The notes under the pieces were generated by a model. The model was not told the origin of the DNA, ran no database searches, and worked only from the letters and a program-made list of their open reading frames with translations. Positions 38,484-48,882 of a stretch of DNA of 64,000 nucleotides are shown here, piece by piece (position 1 is the first letter of the stretch; every line of letters begins with the position of its first letter). This DNA comes from Tenebrio molitor. Its lineage: Eukaryota > Arthropoda > Insecta > Coleoptera > Tenebrionidae. The stretch spans positions 22,134,001-22,198,000 of the forward strand of contig NC_091050.1 in NCBI RefSeq assembly GCF_963966145.1, written 5' to 3'. The translations under genes and the position numbers were made by a program.

Positions 38484-38790
38484 CACCCGGCGGCACGGCA
38501 ATTTTGCCGGAGTACATACATTATTACGGATAATACTATCAAGTAATAGTGCAGTGCTTATCAATATAATTACCGGCGTCTCGCCTCCACAATTTGACTT
38601 TTTTGTGTTTTATGTTCTGTGTCAATGTTAAGGAATTTCCTCACGATGTGACATGAGTATAATAATATACCTTTTTGAATTTCAACCACCAATCTGTTCT
38701 CTAAGTCCAAAATTTTTAAATTTTTACAAAGAGATTGCGGTACTATTCCTGTTGCTGAAATTATAAATGGTAAAATCGAAATTTTTTCTA
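38484..38790 (-). mobile_element. LINE 3'-end fragment
   Basis: Starts at CCACCCGGCGGCACGGCAAT exactly as the LINE at 46787 does and matches it to ACCGGCGTCTCGCCTCC, then again from TTTTTAAATTTTTA through GAGATTGCGGTACTATTCC. About 95 bp between the two blocks is absent from the 46.8-kb copy. On the minus strand this is the C-terminal end of the reverse transcriptase polyprotein and its short 3' UTR. It ends inside the TIR element, so it was inserted into it or captured by it. Confidence 0.7.
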
Positions 38791-38802
38791 TTTATAACTA
38801 TA

Positions 38803-38912
38803 ACTTTCATTAACGATAATTAATTAATAATAATTAATGATAATTAAAAATTTAAAAGTAAATTTTTACTTTCATTAACGATAATTAATTAATAATAATT
38901 AATGATAATTAA
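38803..38912. repeat. Tandem duplication, 65-bp period
   Basis: A 45-bp block beginning ACTTTCATTAACGATAATTA occurs at 38803 and again at 38868 without a difference, separated by about 20 bp. Each block is itself rich in TTAATTAAT palindromes. Identity of the copies points to a recent slippage or unequal exchange event. Confidence 0.85.
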
Positions 38913-39090
38913 ATTGTATATTTTGGTATCTAGCATTTTGTGACTACTGAATACTGAGTTCTATAAATTCGGGGTAGATCTCGGAAAGTTACGTGAAACA
39001 CCTTGTATATGAGAGAGGTTCTTTTATTGTCTCCAACATAGAAACAAGATCAGTAAACTCTAATAATTCTATCACTAAGGCACTAATATA

Positions 39091-39337
39091 CCGGGTGATT
39101 TTAAATAATTGTGACTTTTTTTCTTAAGTTGGGAACATTTTTCATACATTATTTTGGTAAACTTGATACCTTAATCAACACATTGGCGTACGTACGTCAT
39201 TTTGACATTTTATGTATTAATAAATTGTGTCAAATAGGCGAGGACACTATGTTTATGTCAACTATCACATTAAAAAGCAGAATAACCAAGAATAATATTA
39301 CCAACCTATGAAAAAAAGTCACATTCATTTCACCCGG
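39091..39337. mobile_element. MITE, TA-flanked, 247 bp
   Basis: CCGGGTGATTTTAAATAATT with GTGACTTTTTT faces AAAAAAAGTCAC with ATTCATTTCACCCGG, next to TA on each side. Arms about 35 bp. The plus frame within it is incidental. Confidence 0.8.
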
Positions 39338-39869
39338 TATTATTTTTTACGTTCAGAATCGATCCGTCATAAGGAAAAAAATACTAACAACACATAAGTG
39401 AATTTTGCTACTGAGAGAAAAAGCTTAAAATTATTGGTGATTTAGACAATCTGTTAATTTCTCAGTGAAATTTAAAATACTTATTTAGAATTCCTTTTTT
39501 ATTTTAACAAGATTAAAGTAGACATTTGTTACTATTCCGAAGCTAAGAATTGTAAGTATGTTATTCAAAGAAATTCTCTTTAATGTAAAGAAAATAGTAA
39601 TAGTAACTCATTCATTATTTTAAATACAGAGATCCTAGTAGTGCTATAATTGTCAAATTATTTTACTCGACTGTTATTAACATGTACATAAATAATGTAG
39701 TGAGCAATTCTCAGAATTTTACGAATACTATATCATTGTAATGATTATTAAAGTTAAAAATTCCCTTGATTCTAAGAAATGAACTGTTGCTATAATAAAG
39801 ATACTATCCGAAAAAATTAATTAGGTCTGACTTTTTAATGACGGGTTATGAGTATTTCACAACATTTAC
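39338..39869. other. AT-rich DNA, nothing recognised
   Basis: No supported feature. Confidence 0.4.
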
Positions 39870-41320
39870 AATTAAAAACGGGGACCACCCGGCGATCTCA
39901 CCCTACAGAAGAACCGTCCCAGTTAGCTAACCTATCATCAATCGATACCTTCAGAGTAAATAGTCTACTACCAAAATAATTATTCATCCGGGTGCTTTGC
40001 ATAAGTGTCAGTTATCTAGGCGATAATTGCCGGTTGAACGGAAAAATTCAATAAGCTAATGATAGGTTGGTGTAAGAAAAATTCTATCGACGAAAAATTG
40101 GCGTGGCGCGCAAGGAAAAACGGGAAGAAAACAATTACGAAGACCGGAGGCGTTCAGCTTCAGCTATCAAATTATGGCCAGAAATTTACATGGAATGGGC
40201 ACGAAGCTCGGCGAAACCCACACTTCCACCACTTGCTGCTTTGTCGCAGGTGTGTGAGCGAACAATAGAATGGATGTGAAACTATTTAATAGGTGCTGAA
40301 CACCGTTTAACACTTTACAATACAAATTGCGGAGCGATAAGGGGCGGCGTCGGTGTCCCTCGGCGGTGGAGGACCGACGCGGCGGTTATTTTCGCAAAGA
40401 TCACTCCCGATTGATATGCATTTGTGTGCACCGACTGACAAACTGTGACTTTCACTCTATTGTCCATCGCAATTAGGTAAACGAGGTCAAAGGTGCCGAT
40501 ACAATCTACGATGCGAGTTTTAATAAAATACGACCGTCCTCCTATTGGGAATAATGAGATGAGATGTGGATGTGTGTTATGGACGGCATGAATTCCAGCC
40601 GACTTCCTGGATAAATTTCAAATCGAATCGAATCCTTATCACTCCGTCGCGCTTATCGACATCAGACGAGTCAAAAACACCATAAATACCGAGAACAAAA
40701 TAAAAATACCGAATGGTATCTCTTATTTATTGACACCGAAGACAAAAATATTATTTTATCGAGTTTGGAATAAGATTAAAATTGAGAGAATCGTAGTTTG
40801 TTTGTTGTCAACGGTCCACGCCAGCAGCCCGGCCCGATTTGAGTCCGCGGAACGACCAGGGCCGGATTATTATTGCGGTAGGCGCAACAAATCACGTTCG
40901 CATTATTTTATCCGATATACACACCTAACTTGCCGTAAACAAGCAATGTTTTGCGAATAACTATAACATGAAGCATTAACTGCAGACTGATAAAAATTAA
41001 TGAATCATTCCAATCACACCGATCTGGAAACGTTTGACAGGTGGGCGCGCCGTTTCACCCGACCAGCACCGAAAAGATTATCTGATCGGTTGCATCTCGA
41101 CAAGGGAAAAAATTCCGGATCGTGGCGAAAAAGTGGCGGTGATAAATAAAAGTGCGATCAAAAATAAAAATGCGATAAAAACGGAGCCGATGGGCGTAAC
41201 GCGGTTATTAAAAATAAATCGAATGGTAATTGTCGAGACTTTGATTCCTTTGTGTTGGGCAATAACGAGCACATTATCGTCTTATCAGTACAGCACACAT
41301 ACGAAATAGTGGATGTCAGC
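39870..41320. promoter_or_regulatory. GC-richer gene-free block, candidate regulatory DNA
   Basis: About 1.45 kb free of transposon ends, with raised GC and CpG (GGCGGCGTCGGTGTCCCTCG near 40344). Several overlapping frames are open on both strands, none with a domain. It lies directly upstream of the possible first exon at 41748, which would fit a promoter-proximal enhancer. Confidence 0.35.
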
Positions 41321-41339
41321 AACAATTATGAAACAAACA

Positions 41340-42024
41340 TGAAACAAAAATGTAGCACCTACTTTTAAGAGGCTTAGGGTTGCTCTGCTTGCGCCTGGAC
41401 ATCGTTGGTAATTCCCCGAAAGCGCCAATTAAAGCCAAAAGTCACATGGCACCAACATGGTAAACGAATATTATGTGAAAGCACAAAAAAAAACACAAAA
41501 ACACTGGACACCAACAAAGCAACAGAACAGGAAAAAAGGATCAACAGTCCGACAATTGGCGATGACAACAATAGGTTGTCACGAGGGGTATTTTCATTGT
41601 AGAGGTTATGTTTTGGACAATCTGACAGTTGTTCACGTGTGTTCGTGGATGACGCGCCAACAGAACACCCTCTCACAACGTTTCGGAACGACTGACGATA
41701 CAGTGACTCACTGAAGTTTGTTGATTGTTGCTTTCGCGCGCACACTCAGTTCAAGTTGGTGTGTGCGCTCCTCTGTATTCTTCGGTTGTTATCAGACGAC
41801 AACAAAGTTCTTATCAATCCAAAGTTTTACAAGCATTTGTTCTTTTCCTTGCTTTATCGTCGCGCAATAGAAAACCATTGATGGCGATACCGGTCGTGAA
41901 TCACAGCTCCGCACACAATGTCGGTGCTCGTCGAAGACGTGCGTTGCGACGCACAAATTGGAGGTTAATTGTGGTGTTCGGGGTTCTGATTATCTCTGCG
42001 GCTAGAAAAATATACGTATTTTAA
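41340..42024 (+). promoter_or_regulatory. Possible promoter and first exon
   Basis: CACTCAGTTC at 41743-41752 contains the arthropod initiator TCAGTT in a CpG-rich setting (CGCGCGCACAC just before it). Downstream the plus frame is open from 41725 to 42024. An ATG at 41881 would give MAIPVVNHSSAHNVGARRRR, then ALRRTNWR and a hydrophobic LIVVFGVLIISAA, 47 residues to the stop at 42022; a GT near 41968 could instead be a splice donor. The minus strand is also open for 123 codons (41374-41745) with a hydrophobic stretch, so strand is uncertain. I do not recognise either product. Confidence 0.3.
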
Positions 42025-42492
42025 ATCGTGCACGGGATTTTATCAAAATTATTTAATTCTCGAGGAAACTCTGAAGTTCTTCGTAATCTTTAACGTCCTT
42101 TGTGTTTTAAAAGTAAAGCGCAATTAGATTTTTATCAAAGTCTCTTGGGTGCAAAAAGGGTAAAAAGTGTATAAAATACTGGGTACTTTGTGTAATTACG
42201 ATCGCACACATCGACTCAGACTTTCAAAACATCAAGAATGTACGTGCGGAACACCGTTTCACAATTTCTTCGTACATTTTTCAACAATCAACAATTCATT
42301 CAAATTTTACATTTTTAAAATTTTCATTTCAACAAAATGTAAATTTACAAAAATGTTTATTGAAGTACATTGTCTTAGTAAACATTTACAGTTATCTACT
42401 TACTTTAAATTTTTACCAGTCTCAAAATTATCAACTAAAATTTTAATATTAATTAATGACTTATTAATTCATATTAGTTATTTAATAAACTA

Positions 42493-42597
42493 GTTTGTTA
42501 ATGAAGGCGATTAATAATCGAAACTGTTTAAAGCACGAACGAGTGTAACGAGTGAGTGGCTTTAATAGTTGAGATTATTAATCGCCCATTAACAAAA
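42493..42597. repeat. Hairpin with CGAG tip
   Basis: GTTAATGAAGGCGATTAATA with ATCGAAACTGTTTAAAGC faces GGCTTTAATAGTTGAGATTA with TTAATCGCCCATTAAC. The stem is about 43 bp, the tip ACGAACGAGTGTAACGAGTG. Confidence 0.75.
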
Positions 42598-43217
42598 GAG
42601 TTGATTACAAAAATTTTTCGTTGACCGCAAACTTTTTTTTTGGTGACAAATTTTGAAATTAAAGCCAAATCAAAACCAATTTCATCTTTTTCCATAAAGA
42701 TGAGACCTTATAAATACCTTCATTCTTTTTTTTGTCCTCAGGGTAGGCCATTTTTAAATTTTTCAACACTTTCTATTCACTTTTCCACAAAGAGTGTCCG
42801 AAGACGTCAACTCCATTCACATTCAATTTCACGTAAAAATCACGGTTGCTACAGAAACCTAGTTACCTTTGAAAAATATGACATGCGAATTATAACCAAA
42901 AATGTCGGTTTTTGACAAAGTGAATTTGTAATTGTGCAGTTATGGAGCTATAAAATATAGAAAACCCTGCTGCACTATCTGCTGCAGTGTTGGTAAGTGC
43001 AAACAATGCATGTTCGAGGTTGTTTATACATCAAAATTTAATGAAAACGTCAAAATCGCAAAAATCGTTGATTAATGAAAAATAGTGTATTAATGAAGTC
43101 CATTAATACACTATAATTTAGACAAAAGAATTCATTAATATTGAAATTAACAAGCGGTCAACGGAAAAATATTTTAATGCAACTAATTAAAATGTTTGTT
43201 AGTTATATAATAGTAAT
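42598..43217. other. AT-rich DNA with one small palindrome
   Basis: At 43083-43117 ATAGTGTATTAATG faces CATTAATACACTAT around a 5-6 base loop. Otherwise no feature; the 91-codon plus frame at 42640 has no motif. Confidence 0.4.
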
Positions 43218-43343
43218 TTATTATACGAGTTTTATAAGACACCATTTTGTCGCACACGTTTTTTAGAGCACGAGGAGCGCAGCGACGAGTGCTATCTATA
43301 AACAAACAAGTACGACAAAATGGCTTATAAAACGAGTGTAATA
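43218..43343. repeat. Hairpin with CGAG tip
   Basis: ATTATACGAGTTTTATAAGA with CACCATTTTGTCG faces CGACAAAATGGCTTATAAAA with CGAGTGTAAT. The tip is GCACGAGGAGCGCAGCGACG with AGTGC, where GAGCAC/GTGCTA pairing closes it. Stem about 50 bp, imperfect in the middle. Confidence 0.75.
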
Positions 43344-44326
43344 CAATATTTTTTCTATTTTGCCCCTATTTTAAATTTTCAATCAAAAAAAAGGTCAAAA
43401 CACAATGCTAGGGAAATTATATGTATTTGGCAAATATAAAGGGTTGGTAACGCTGGTAACTAGACGAACAATTGCAAATTTTGAATTTAAACGGTCGTGA
43501 AATGCAGTGATCACATAGCAACTACTCACTGTGAGTCACTGCCAACTAAAAGTTTAAGTAAATGTTCCTGAAACGCGTATCGAAAAGAAGTCCATTTCGA
43601 AACCCGTTTGAGTGTTATACTGACTGTGTTAAAGGTGCAAAAAAAAAAAAAATGTAATATTATAATAATTTGTAGATGCGAACTAAACCATGATACTCGT
43701 AGCTTACTCGATTTACTTTTTTTTTTGAACCGCACGATATTGTTTTAACTGATGAACTAATGTTTTAACTGATGGACATTTTTCTTATATATATGTAATT
43801 AAAATTTTTCACTTGCTTACTTTCTTCCATGCTTGGTTATTGATAACAGCAAGTGATAAATGTCTTTATGATTTATTTGTTAGGTTGGCAACAGTTTTAT
43901 GTTCGCACGCCTGTTTGCAAGAACTAGGGCACGCAAAAAGGTCAATTGCAAACGTCGGACCTGAAATATCAGTTGATATTTTTAATTATTTATAAAATCT
44001 TATTTACAATATCGATTATTCACGATAACATTAAACCTCCGAAACCCTAAATTAATTAAAAACGAGAGACTACTTACCAACAAAATCGCGTGTGTTATTT
44101 TTTTCTTGTTATAATTATTGGTTAGCTCATATTGCGCAAAAGATGCCGCACTTCTGGGAGGCTTCCGAAGTAAAATTAATTGAACACCTGCTTGATAATC
44201 CAAACAGGATAAGTATCTAATTTCTCAGACAATGTGATGTGTGTGGTTTCAAATTCTAAAGTCTGGATCAAGACGTAAAGTCGAAATAAAAGAGAAACCT
44301 ATCCTCAAATTGATCTACACTTCTAC
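43344..44326. other. AT-rich DNA, nothing recognised
   Basis: No arms or coding motif. Confidence 0.4.
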
Positions 44327-45275
44327 AGTGTGTCCCCGAATAGGTGAAACGACTCTTGTAAAAGATAAAAAATTCTCGATTTAAATTTTCATTTTTTGGG
44401 GTTTAGCCCTGCTTTGTTAAAGATTAATTTTTAACTTAATTTTAGTTTTGAAAAATCAAGTATGCCTTGGAAATTTTCAAAAAAACTTATTTTTCTCTAG
44501 AGTAAAGTCTTTTATGTGGTAAATACGACAAAGAGTTATTAAGAAAAATTGTTGAGAATCAACATCTAGGCCCCTAGAAAAAATTTCAAAATCATCCGCC
44601 AACTATAATTGCTCATTTTTTTTTCTATTTAATCGAGGTTTTAACTTACTTTTATTTCATTATAACTTATTAGTGTTAAGCCAGTAACTTGTAGTAATAA
44701 TCTAAGTGTGAATTTTGTTTCTCATTATAAAAGAACTGTTAAAAACCAAATTCTTAGATTTGTGAGGAAATAAACATTAAAAAAATTAATAGTATATAAC
44801 GGTATTAGGCCGATATGGGTTATATAACAGACATAGTTGAGGTATTGTAAAATCGAGGCGGAGCCGAGATTTTATAATCAACCGAGTCTGTTATATCCAT
44901 ATCGGCCGTATGTTGTTTTATTGTTTTCTTTATACCAATAATACTTAACATTTAACGATGATTTATTTGTAAGACTGACATTTCTCTTTACTTCAAAAAT
45001 TAAATTTAGTTGTCATCTATGCCGTAACCGTAGCAACGGTAGCAAAAATAACGGCCTCGGTCTGATAATTTTGAATAACGGCCTAGTCTGTTATAGGTAT
45101 CATATCAATCAAGCATTGAGTACTGATAAATCCTAATAACAGTATGGTATAAAGAAAAAATCATAGCTGACCGATGATTTTAAAGTTTTGTATAGGGGCC
45201 TAGATGTTGATTCTAAACAACTTTTCTTAATAACTTTATTAACTTCTTATCGTATTTGTCACATAAAAGGCCCAA
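44327..45275. mobile_element. Long inverted-repeat element, right end lost
   Basis: The left end TACAGTGTGTCCCCGAATAG resembles the MITE at 56535 (CAGTATGTCCCC). At 44508-44580 the arm CTTTTATGTGGTAAATACGA ... AACATCTAGGCCCCT is mirrored at 45195-45275 (AGGGGCCTAGATGTTG ... TCGTATTTGTCACATAAAAG). The right arm stops where foldback family F copy 2 begins at 45268, so the outer right terminus was replaced. The middle contains a hairpin (44793-44922). Confidence 0.6.
44793..44922. repeat. Hairpin with CGAG tip
   Basis: TAGGCCGATATGGGTTATAT with AACAGAC faces GTCTGTTATATCCATATCGG with CCGTA. Tip AAAATCGAGGCGGAGCCGAG with ATTTT. Stem about 55 bp. It is nested in the inverted-repeat element 44327-45275. 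Confidence 0.75.
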
Positions 45276-45452
45276 TTTACACACGAACGAGTTGAATACA
45301 ACGTTTTTTTTGTTCGACGAGCCCCTTAAAGGCTCCAAATTGCTTAAAATATTTTAAATTAGCTCGACGTTTCGTTTTACAAGTTATGATATTTATCAAA
45401 ATACGTTCACACGGGAGAAAATTCTAAAATTCTGACAGTGTCGAACAAAAAA
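45268..45452. repeat. Foldback family F, partial copy 2
   Basis: Starts within the right arm of the hairpin part (CCCAATTTACACACGAACGA) and continues through TTTGTTCGACGAGCCCCTTA, AGCTCGACGTTTCGTTTTAC and GTCGAACAAAAAA. The left half of the hairpin is missing. Confidence 0.75.
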
Positions 45453-46097
45453 ACTATTTTCTTGAGTTGCAAGTGACTATGAATTTTTAGTTTTAGTTAT
45501 ATTGGATGAACAAGAAAATTTGTAATCGAGTCAGCCTAGGAAATATTAGTTAACTGGGCCGATAGAATTTAAAAAAACAAAAGAAAAAAGGCGAATATAA
45601 TACATTTTATCTTCAAGCGGTCGAAAATCGCGCGTTTGTGTATCTCCATTGAAATGGTTAAACTGTCATTTTTTTTTCTGAGCGGAGTAGAAGTACTTCA
45701 AGTCCTAAGAGTAGAAGTGTCCCACAGGCGGCTCGACCGGGTCAAATGTAAGGTCATTTGAAGTATTTGGCACGATTTATTTATCAATTAAAACTATCAA
45801 TTACACGAAATATTTAATAAATAAATTATCCCGATTAAGAAAAAGCCTTTAAAAAAGCGAAATAAGGAAATTATTATCCAATATTTAACCGATCCGACTA
45901 TGACCAAAGACGAGCCACCCGCTGTGCGGCTTGTGGGCGTGTCCACGGATGTCAAACAAATGTCAAAAATAGCGCAAGATTGCCCTTCGTTGTTAATAGG
46001 TAAAAAGTTGTAAGTTGTAATTGTTTGCTATTTACGTTTTGATAAAGTTTGTTGTATTTAGCGAATCTCTGAAGTGAGTGTGTAGTGTGGTAAAATA
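45453..46097. other. DNA upstream of the recombinase pseudogene
   Basis: Moderately GC-rich from 45880. It may hold the decayed 5' exon of the recombinase, for example a polar frame near 45840-46010 with Lys-rich start. No motif confirms it. Confidence 0.3.
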
Positions 46098-46475
46098 ATG
46101 CAGGACGACGGCACCAAAATTGTTGCAGATCGCGGGAAACTCAATCTAGATCTCATCCGACCACAGTCCCGCGTGAAAAGTGTAGATTTATACATAATTG
46201 CTCCTGATGAAAAGTTTCTGGCTACATAGGTAAAATTTCCGAGTTCGCTAGAGGAAGAATTATAAATTATTAACTATTGTAGGTTAGCTCTGTCTTACTT
46301 GTCAAGGTGTGACCGCTTTCGATGCGATGAAGTCACCAATTTGACAATGAGAGATATCGAAGATTTGGGTTCTGCTATCGTAGTCAAAGTTCAGGATACT
46401 AAAAAGTACAAATCGCGATCATTCACCATTTTGGGAAAGTTTTACGTGGAAATTTGCAGAAAGTACATCGGATAG
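46098..46475 (+). pseudogene. tyrosine recombinase (Crypton-like) pseudogene
   Basis: Reads as two exons. Exon 1 (46098-46229) ends VDLYIIAPDEKFLAT then TAG, where the family has a lysine before the splice. A 53-bp candidate intron follows (46230 GTAAAA to 46282 TAG). Exon 2 reads LALSYLSRCDRFRCDEVTNL, then TMRDIEDLGSAIVVKVQDTK and KYKSRSFTILGKFY. This is the catalytic N-half of the tyrosine recombinase fold: the box I arginine normally sits in GACRRDEL, here RFRCDEV, and the beta-sheet lysine in DTKxxKSRSF. Box II, with the tyrosine, is absent. AAG-to-TAG at the exon end and a one-base insertion at the start of exon 2 break the frame. Several insect genomes carry intron-containing, Crypton-derived copies; whether this is a mobile relic or a retired domesticated gene cannot be decided here. 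Confidence 0.65.
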
Positions 46476-46786
46476 AATAGATAGCATTGTTGACTTTACT
46501 AATATTATCGAAACTTCAAGTATCAATAACAAGGGAAGTAGAAATTACTAGTGACTTAAAATTTGAAGATTGTAACTGCAAAAAGAAAAATAAATAAGTG
46601 AGTTCATGTTCGATTTTTTTTAAGATCCGCTTGAAGATAAAATAGTATATATCATATCATTCAGAGTAGAACGTCTTTTTGTGCTTCGTCCAGTTGTCGA
46701 CCTTAACTGCGTTTCGGTCTTCAATCTCTGGGCTTTGCACAAAAAGAGACACTTCTACTCTTAGTGATATCTAGAATATACTATCC
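46476..46786. other. Short spacer with a small inverted pair
   Basis: AGAGTAGAACGTCTTTTTGT at 46663 faces ACAAAAAGAGACACTTCTAC with TCT at 46738-46760. This could be a 100-bp MITE; the evidence is limited to about 20 bp per arm. Confidence 0.35.
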
Positions 46787-47990
46787 CTCCGCCACCCGGC
46801 GGCACGGCAATTTTGCCGGAGTACATACACTATTACGGATATTACTATCAAGTAATAGTGCAGTGCTTATCAACATAATTACCGGCGTCTCGCCTCCGCA
46901 TTTTGACTTTGTTGTGTTCTCTAAATCCAGAATTTTTAAATTTTTAAAAAGAGATTGCGGTACTATTCCCTTTCCTGAAATTATAAGTGATAAAATAGAA
47001 TTTTTTTCTAAACTCCAAAGATTTCTCATAGCAACGGAGAGCTCTAAATATTTATTAATTTTTGTGTTATAATATGTCTGTGTTATACATATTATGGGAA
47101 TTTGGAACAGCTATATCTAAAAGATATGCTTGCTTTTGTTGTTTATTTAAAATAATAATGTCTGGTCTGTTATGCTGAATGTGAATGTCAGTTAAAACTG
47201 TGCGATCAAAATATAATTTGTAATTGTCATTTTCCAACCAACTTTCTGGTTTATAAATGTAATGTGGTTGTGTATCCTTTAATAAATTGAATTTAACAGC
47301 TAAATTCATGTGTATAATTTTAGCGAATATATCATGATGACGTTTCTTATATTCGCTTTGTGCCAAAACGGTGCAAGAAGAAATGATGTGTTCAATGGTT
47401 TCCCCTTCAGTTCCGCAAATCCTACATTTATCGATGATCGATTGTAAACCGCATATGTGTTTTTTTTATAATTTCTGTGTATTGATAACACGATCTTGTA
47501 TTTCAAATATAAAACCCTTAATCTCAGGGTGAATATGTGATTTCTTAAGCCATGCATGAGAAGCCTCAATATTAATTTCTGGTTGTTCCAGTTCTTTAAA
47601 ATATCTCCCGTGTAAAGACTTCTGTTTTATATTTGCTATAGTGTCAGGTATATTTGGCTCAACAATATCTGAAATTATATTATCACTTAAACTTAAAGGT
47701 GTGTAACCTTTATCCGCTGAAACCAAAACATTAAAAAAATTGTTATCACGAGCTCTATTGAGAAAATAATTTTTTAGTGAAGCAATTTGATTGTGTAGTA
47801 GAATTTCTAGATTTGAAAAACACCTACCACCATTTTCGCGTGGTAAATTAAATCTTTCAATAGCAGATTTGGGGTGATGTTTACTATTAAATAACGTTTT
47901 ATTATTAAATATACATTGCGTCGCGCTGAAAATGAAGACAGTGTAATACCTCATTTTGAATTCAATTTATCGCTGCCCAAACAAAATAAA
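46787..47990 (-). pseudogene. LINE reverse-transcriptase C-terminus, 5'-truncated
   Basis: Non-LTR retrotransposon polyprotein, broken by two frameshifts. In minus-strand order: HHPKSAIERFNLPRENGGR (about 47880-47820, end of the thumb region of this LINE group); SHAWLKKSHIHPEIKGFIFE; a CCHC knuckle CRICGTEGETIEHIISSC (47430-47375); then RPDIIILNKQQKQAYLLDIA with VPNSHN (about 47165-47085), a PD-(D/E)xK-type endonuclease signature as in R2-like elements; and finally ILSLIISGKGIVPQSLFKNL near 46980. The polymerase domain itself is missing, so the copy is 5'-truncated, the normal outcome of target-primed reverse transcription. The 3' end carries a stem-loop (CGGCAATTTTGCCG) and is shared with the fragment at 38484. 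The position of nuclease after the zinc knuckle is why I place it near the R2 group. Confidence 0.8.
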
Positions 47991-48250
47991 CAAGAACTAG
48001 GAGAAGAAGAGGCACGTTTGGAAAAAAAGGCTTTTCTCGACTTTCAGCATTCAAACTGAGCGATTGTGTTTTCTGATCAGTTGCTTTATTTGAAAATTTG
48101 TTTTGTTGTTCCATTCGTTGAGTCGTTCATTTTGAGTATTGTCAAAAGTGAAAGCTAGATTAACTTCGCGATCGGAAACCATGTGCTATCCGGCAGAGCT
48201 GAGAGTTAGAGGAGCGTAGTATTCAGTTAGGCCGTCTTAATTTTGAAGTA
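47991..48250. other. Short AT-rich spacer
   Basis: Nothing recognised. Confidence 0.4.
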
Positions 48251-48561
48251 CAGTGTGATTGAAAAAGAATGAGGACAATTTGAATTTGGCGCCTAGTGAA
48301 TAATTTGTCATGTTGGTAACAAGTATTGACAGCAAAAATAAAGCTTGATATGATCATGGGCGTATCTACTGGGGAATTGCAAATTGGTGACAACTGACAA
48401 ACGAAATCAAAACAATGGGTTTGACCCTGGTTTGACGGAAACCTATGGATAAATCTTGACAGCGATGCTCTTCTGAAGCAAAACTGCCACACACAACATG
48501 AAACGCACTATAATTTATGGCGCCAAATTCAACTTGTCCTCATCTTTTTCCAATCACACTG
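48251..48561. mobile_element. MITE, TA-flanked, 311 bp
   Basis: CAGTGTGATTGAAAAAGAAT with GAGGACAA faces TTGTCCTCATCTTTTTCCAA with TCACACTG, and the arms continue through GAATTTGGCGCC/GGCGCCAAATTC. TA on both sides. Non-coding Tc1/mariner-type derivative. Confidence 0.9.
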
Positions 48562-48882
48562 TATTGTTTGTTCACTCTCAAGGCACCATGTTGTACCTAC
48601 CTATAAATTTGACGATTATGAAAGCTTATGGTGTGCCATCGTTTGCGGATGATTTTTGGAGGTTTTACTCATCCCATTTACAGTGGCTGTAATTAATATC
48701 ACCTCACTAGTTTCACGGTACCGCCTTGTTCTTTTATTTTAGGTTTAGGTTCTGGGCAGCTGTTGTAACTAATTTATTTGTTGTATAATTATGTTGTTCC
48801 ACCTCGACTAAGGGGAACTACTTTTAACTCCCCTGTCATAGCTATTCGCACCGCTGAGTTGTTCAATTTATTAAGCCATCTA
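48562..48882. other. AT-rich spacer
   Basis: Nothing recognised between the MITE and the Tc1 element. Confidence 0.4.

Larger units (their letters stand above)
38403..39005. mobile_element. TIR element carrying a LINE 3' fragment, 603 bp
   Basis: CAAGGTGTTTCACGTAACTT with TCCGA and its exact reverse TCGGA with AAGTTACGTGAAACACCTTG form 25-bp perfect inverted ends, both beside TA. Inside lie a LINE tail (38484-38790) and a direct duplication (38803-38912). The perfect ends imply recent mobility relative to its neighbours. Confidence 0.85.

Noticed and set aside
47067..47954. A host gene with a zinc knuckle
   Set aside because: The frames join into a LINE polyprotein C-terminus and share a 3' end with a second copy, so this is a retrotransposon.
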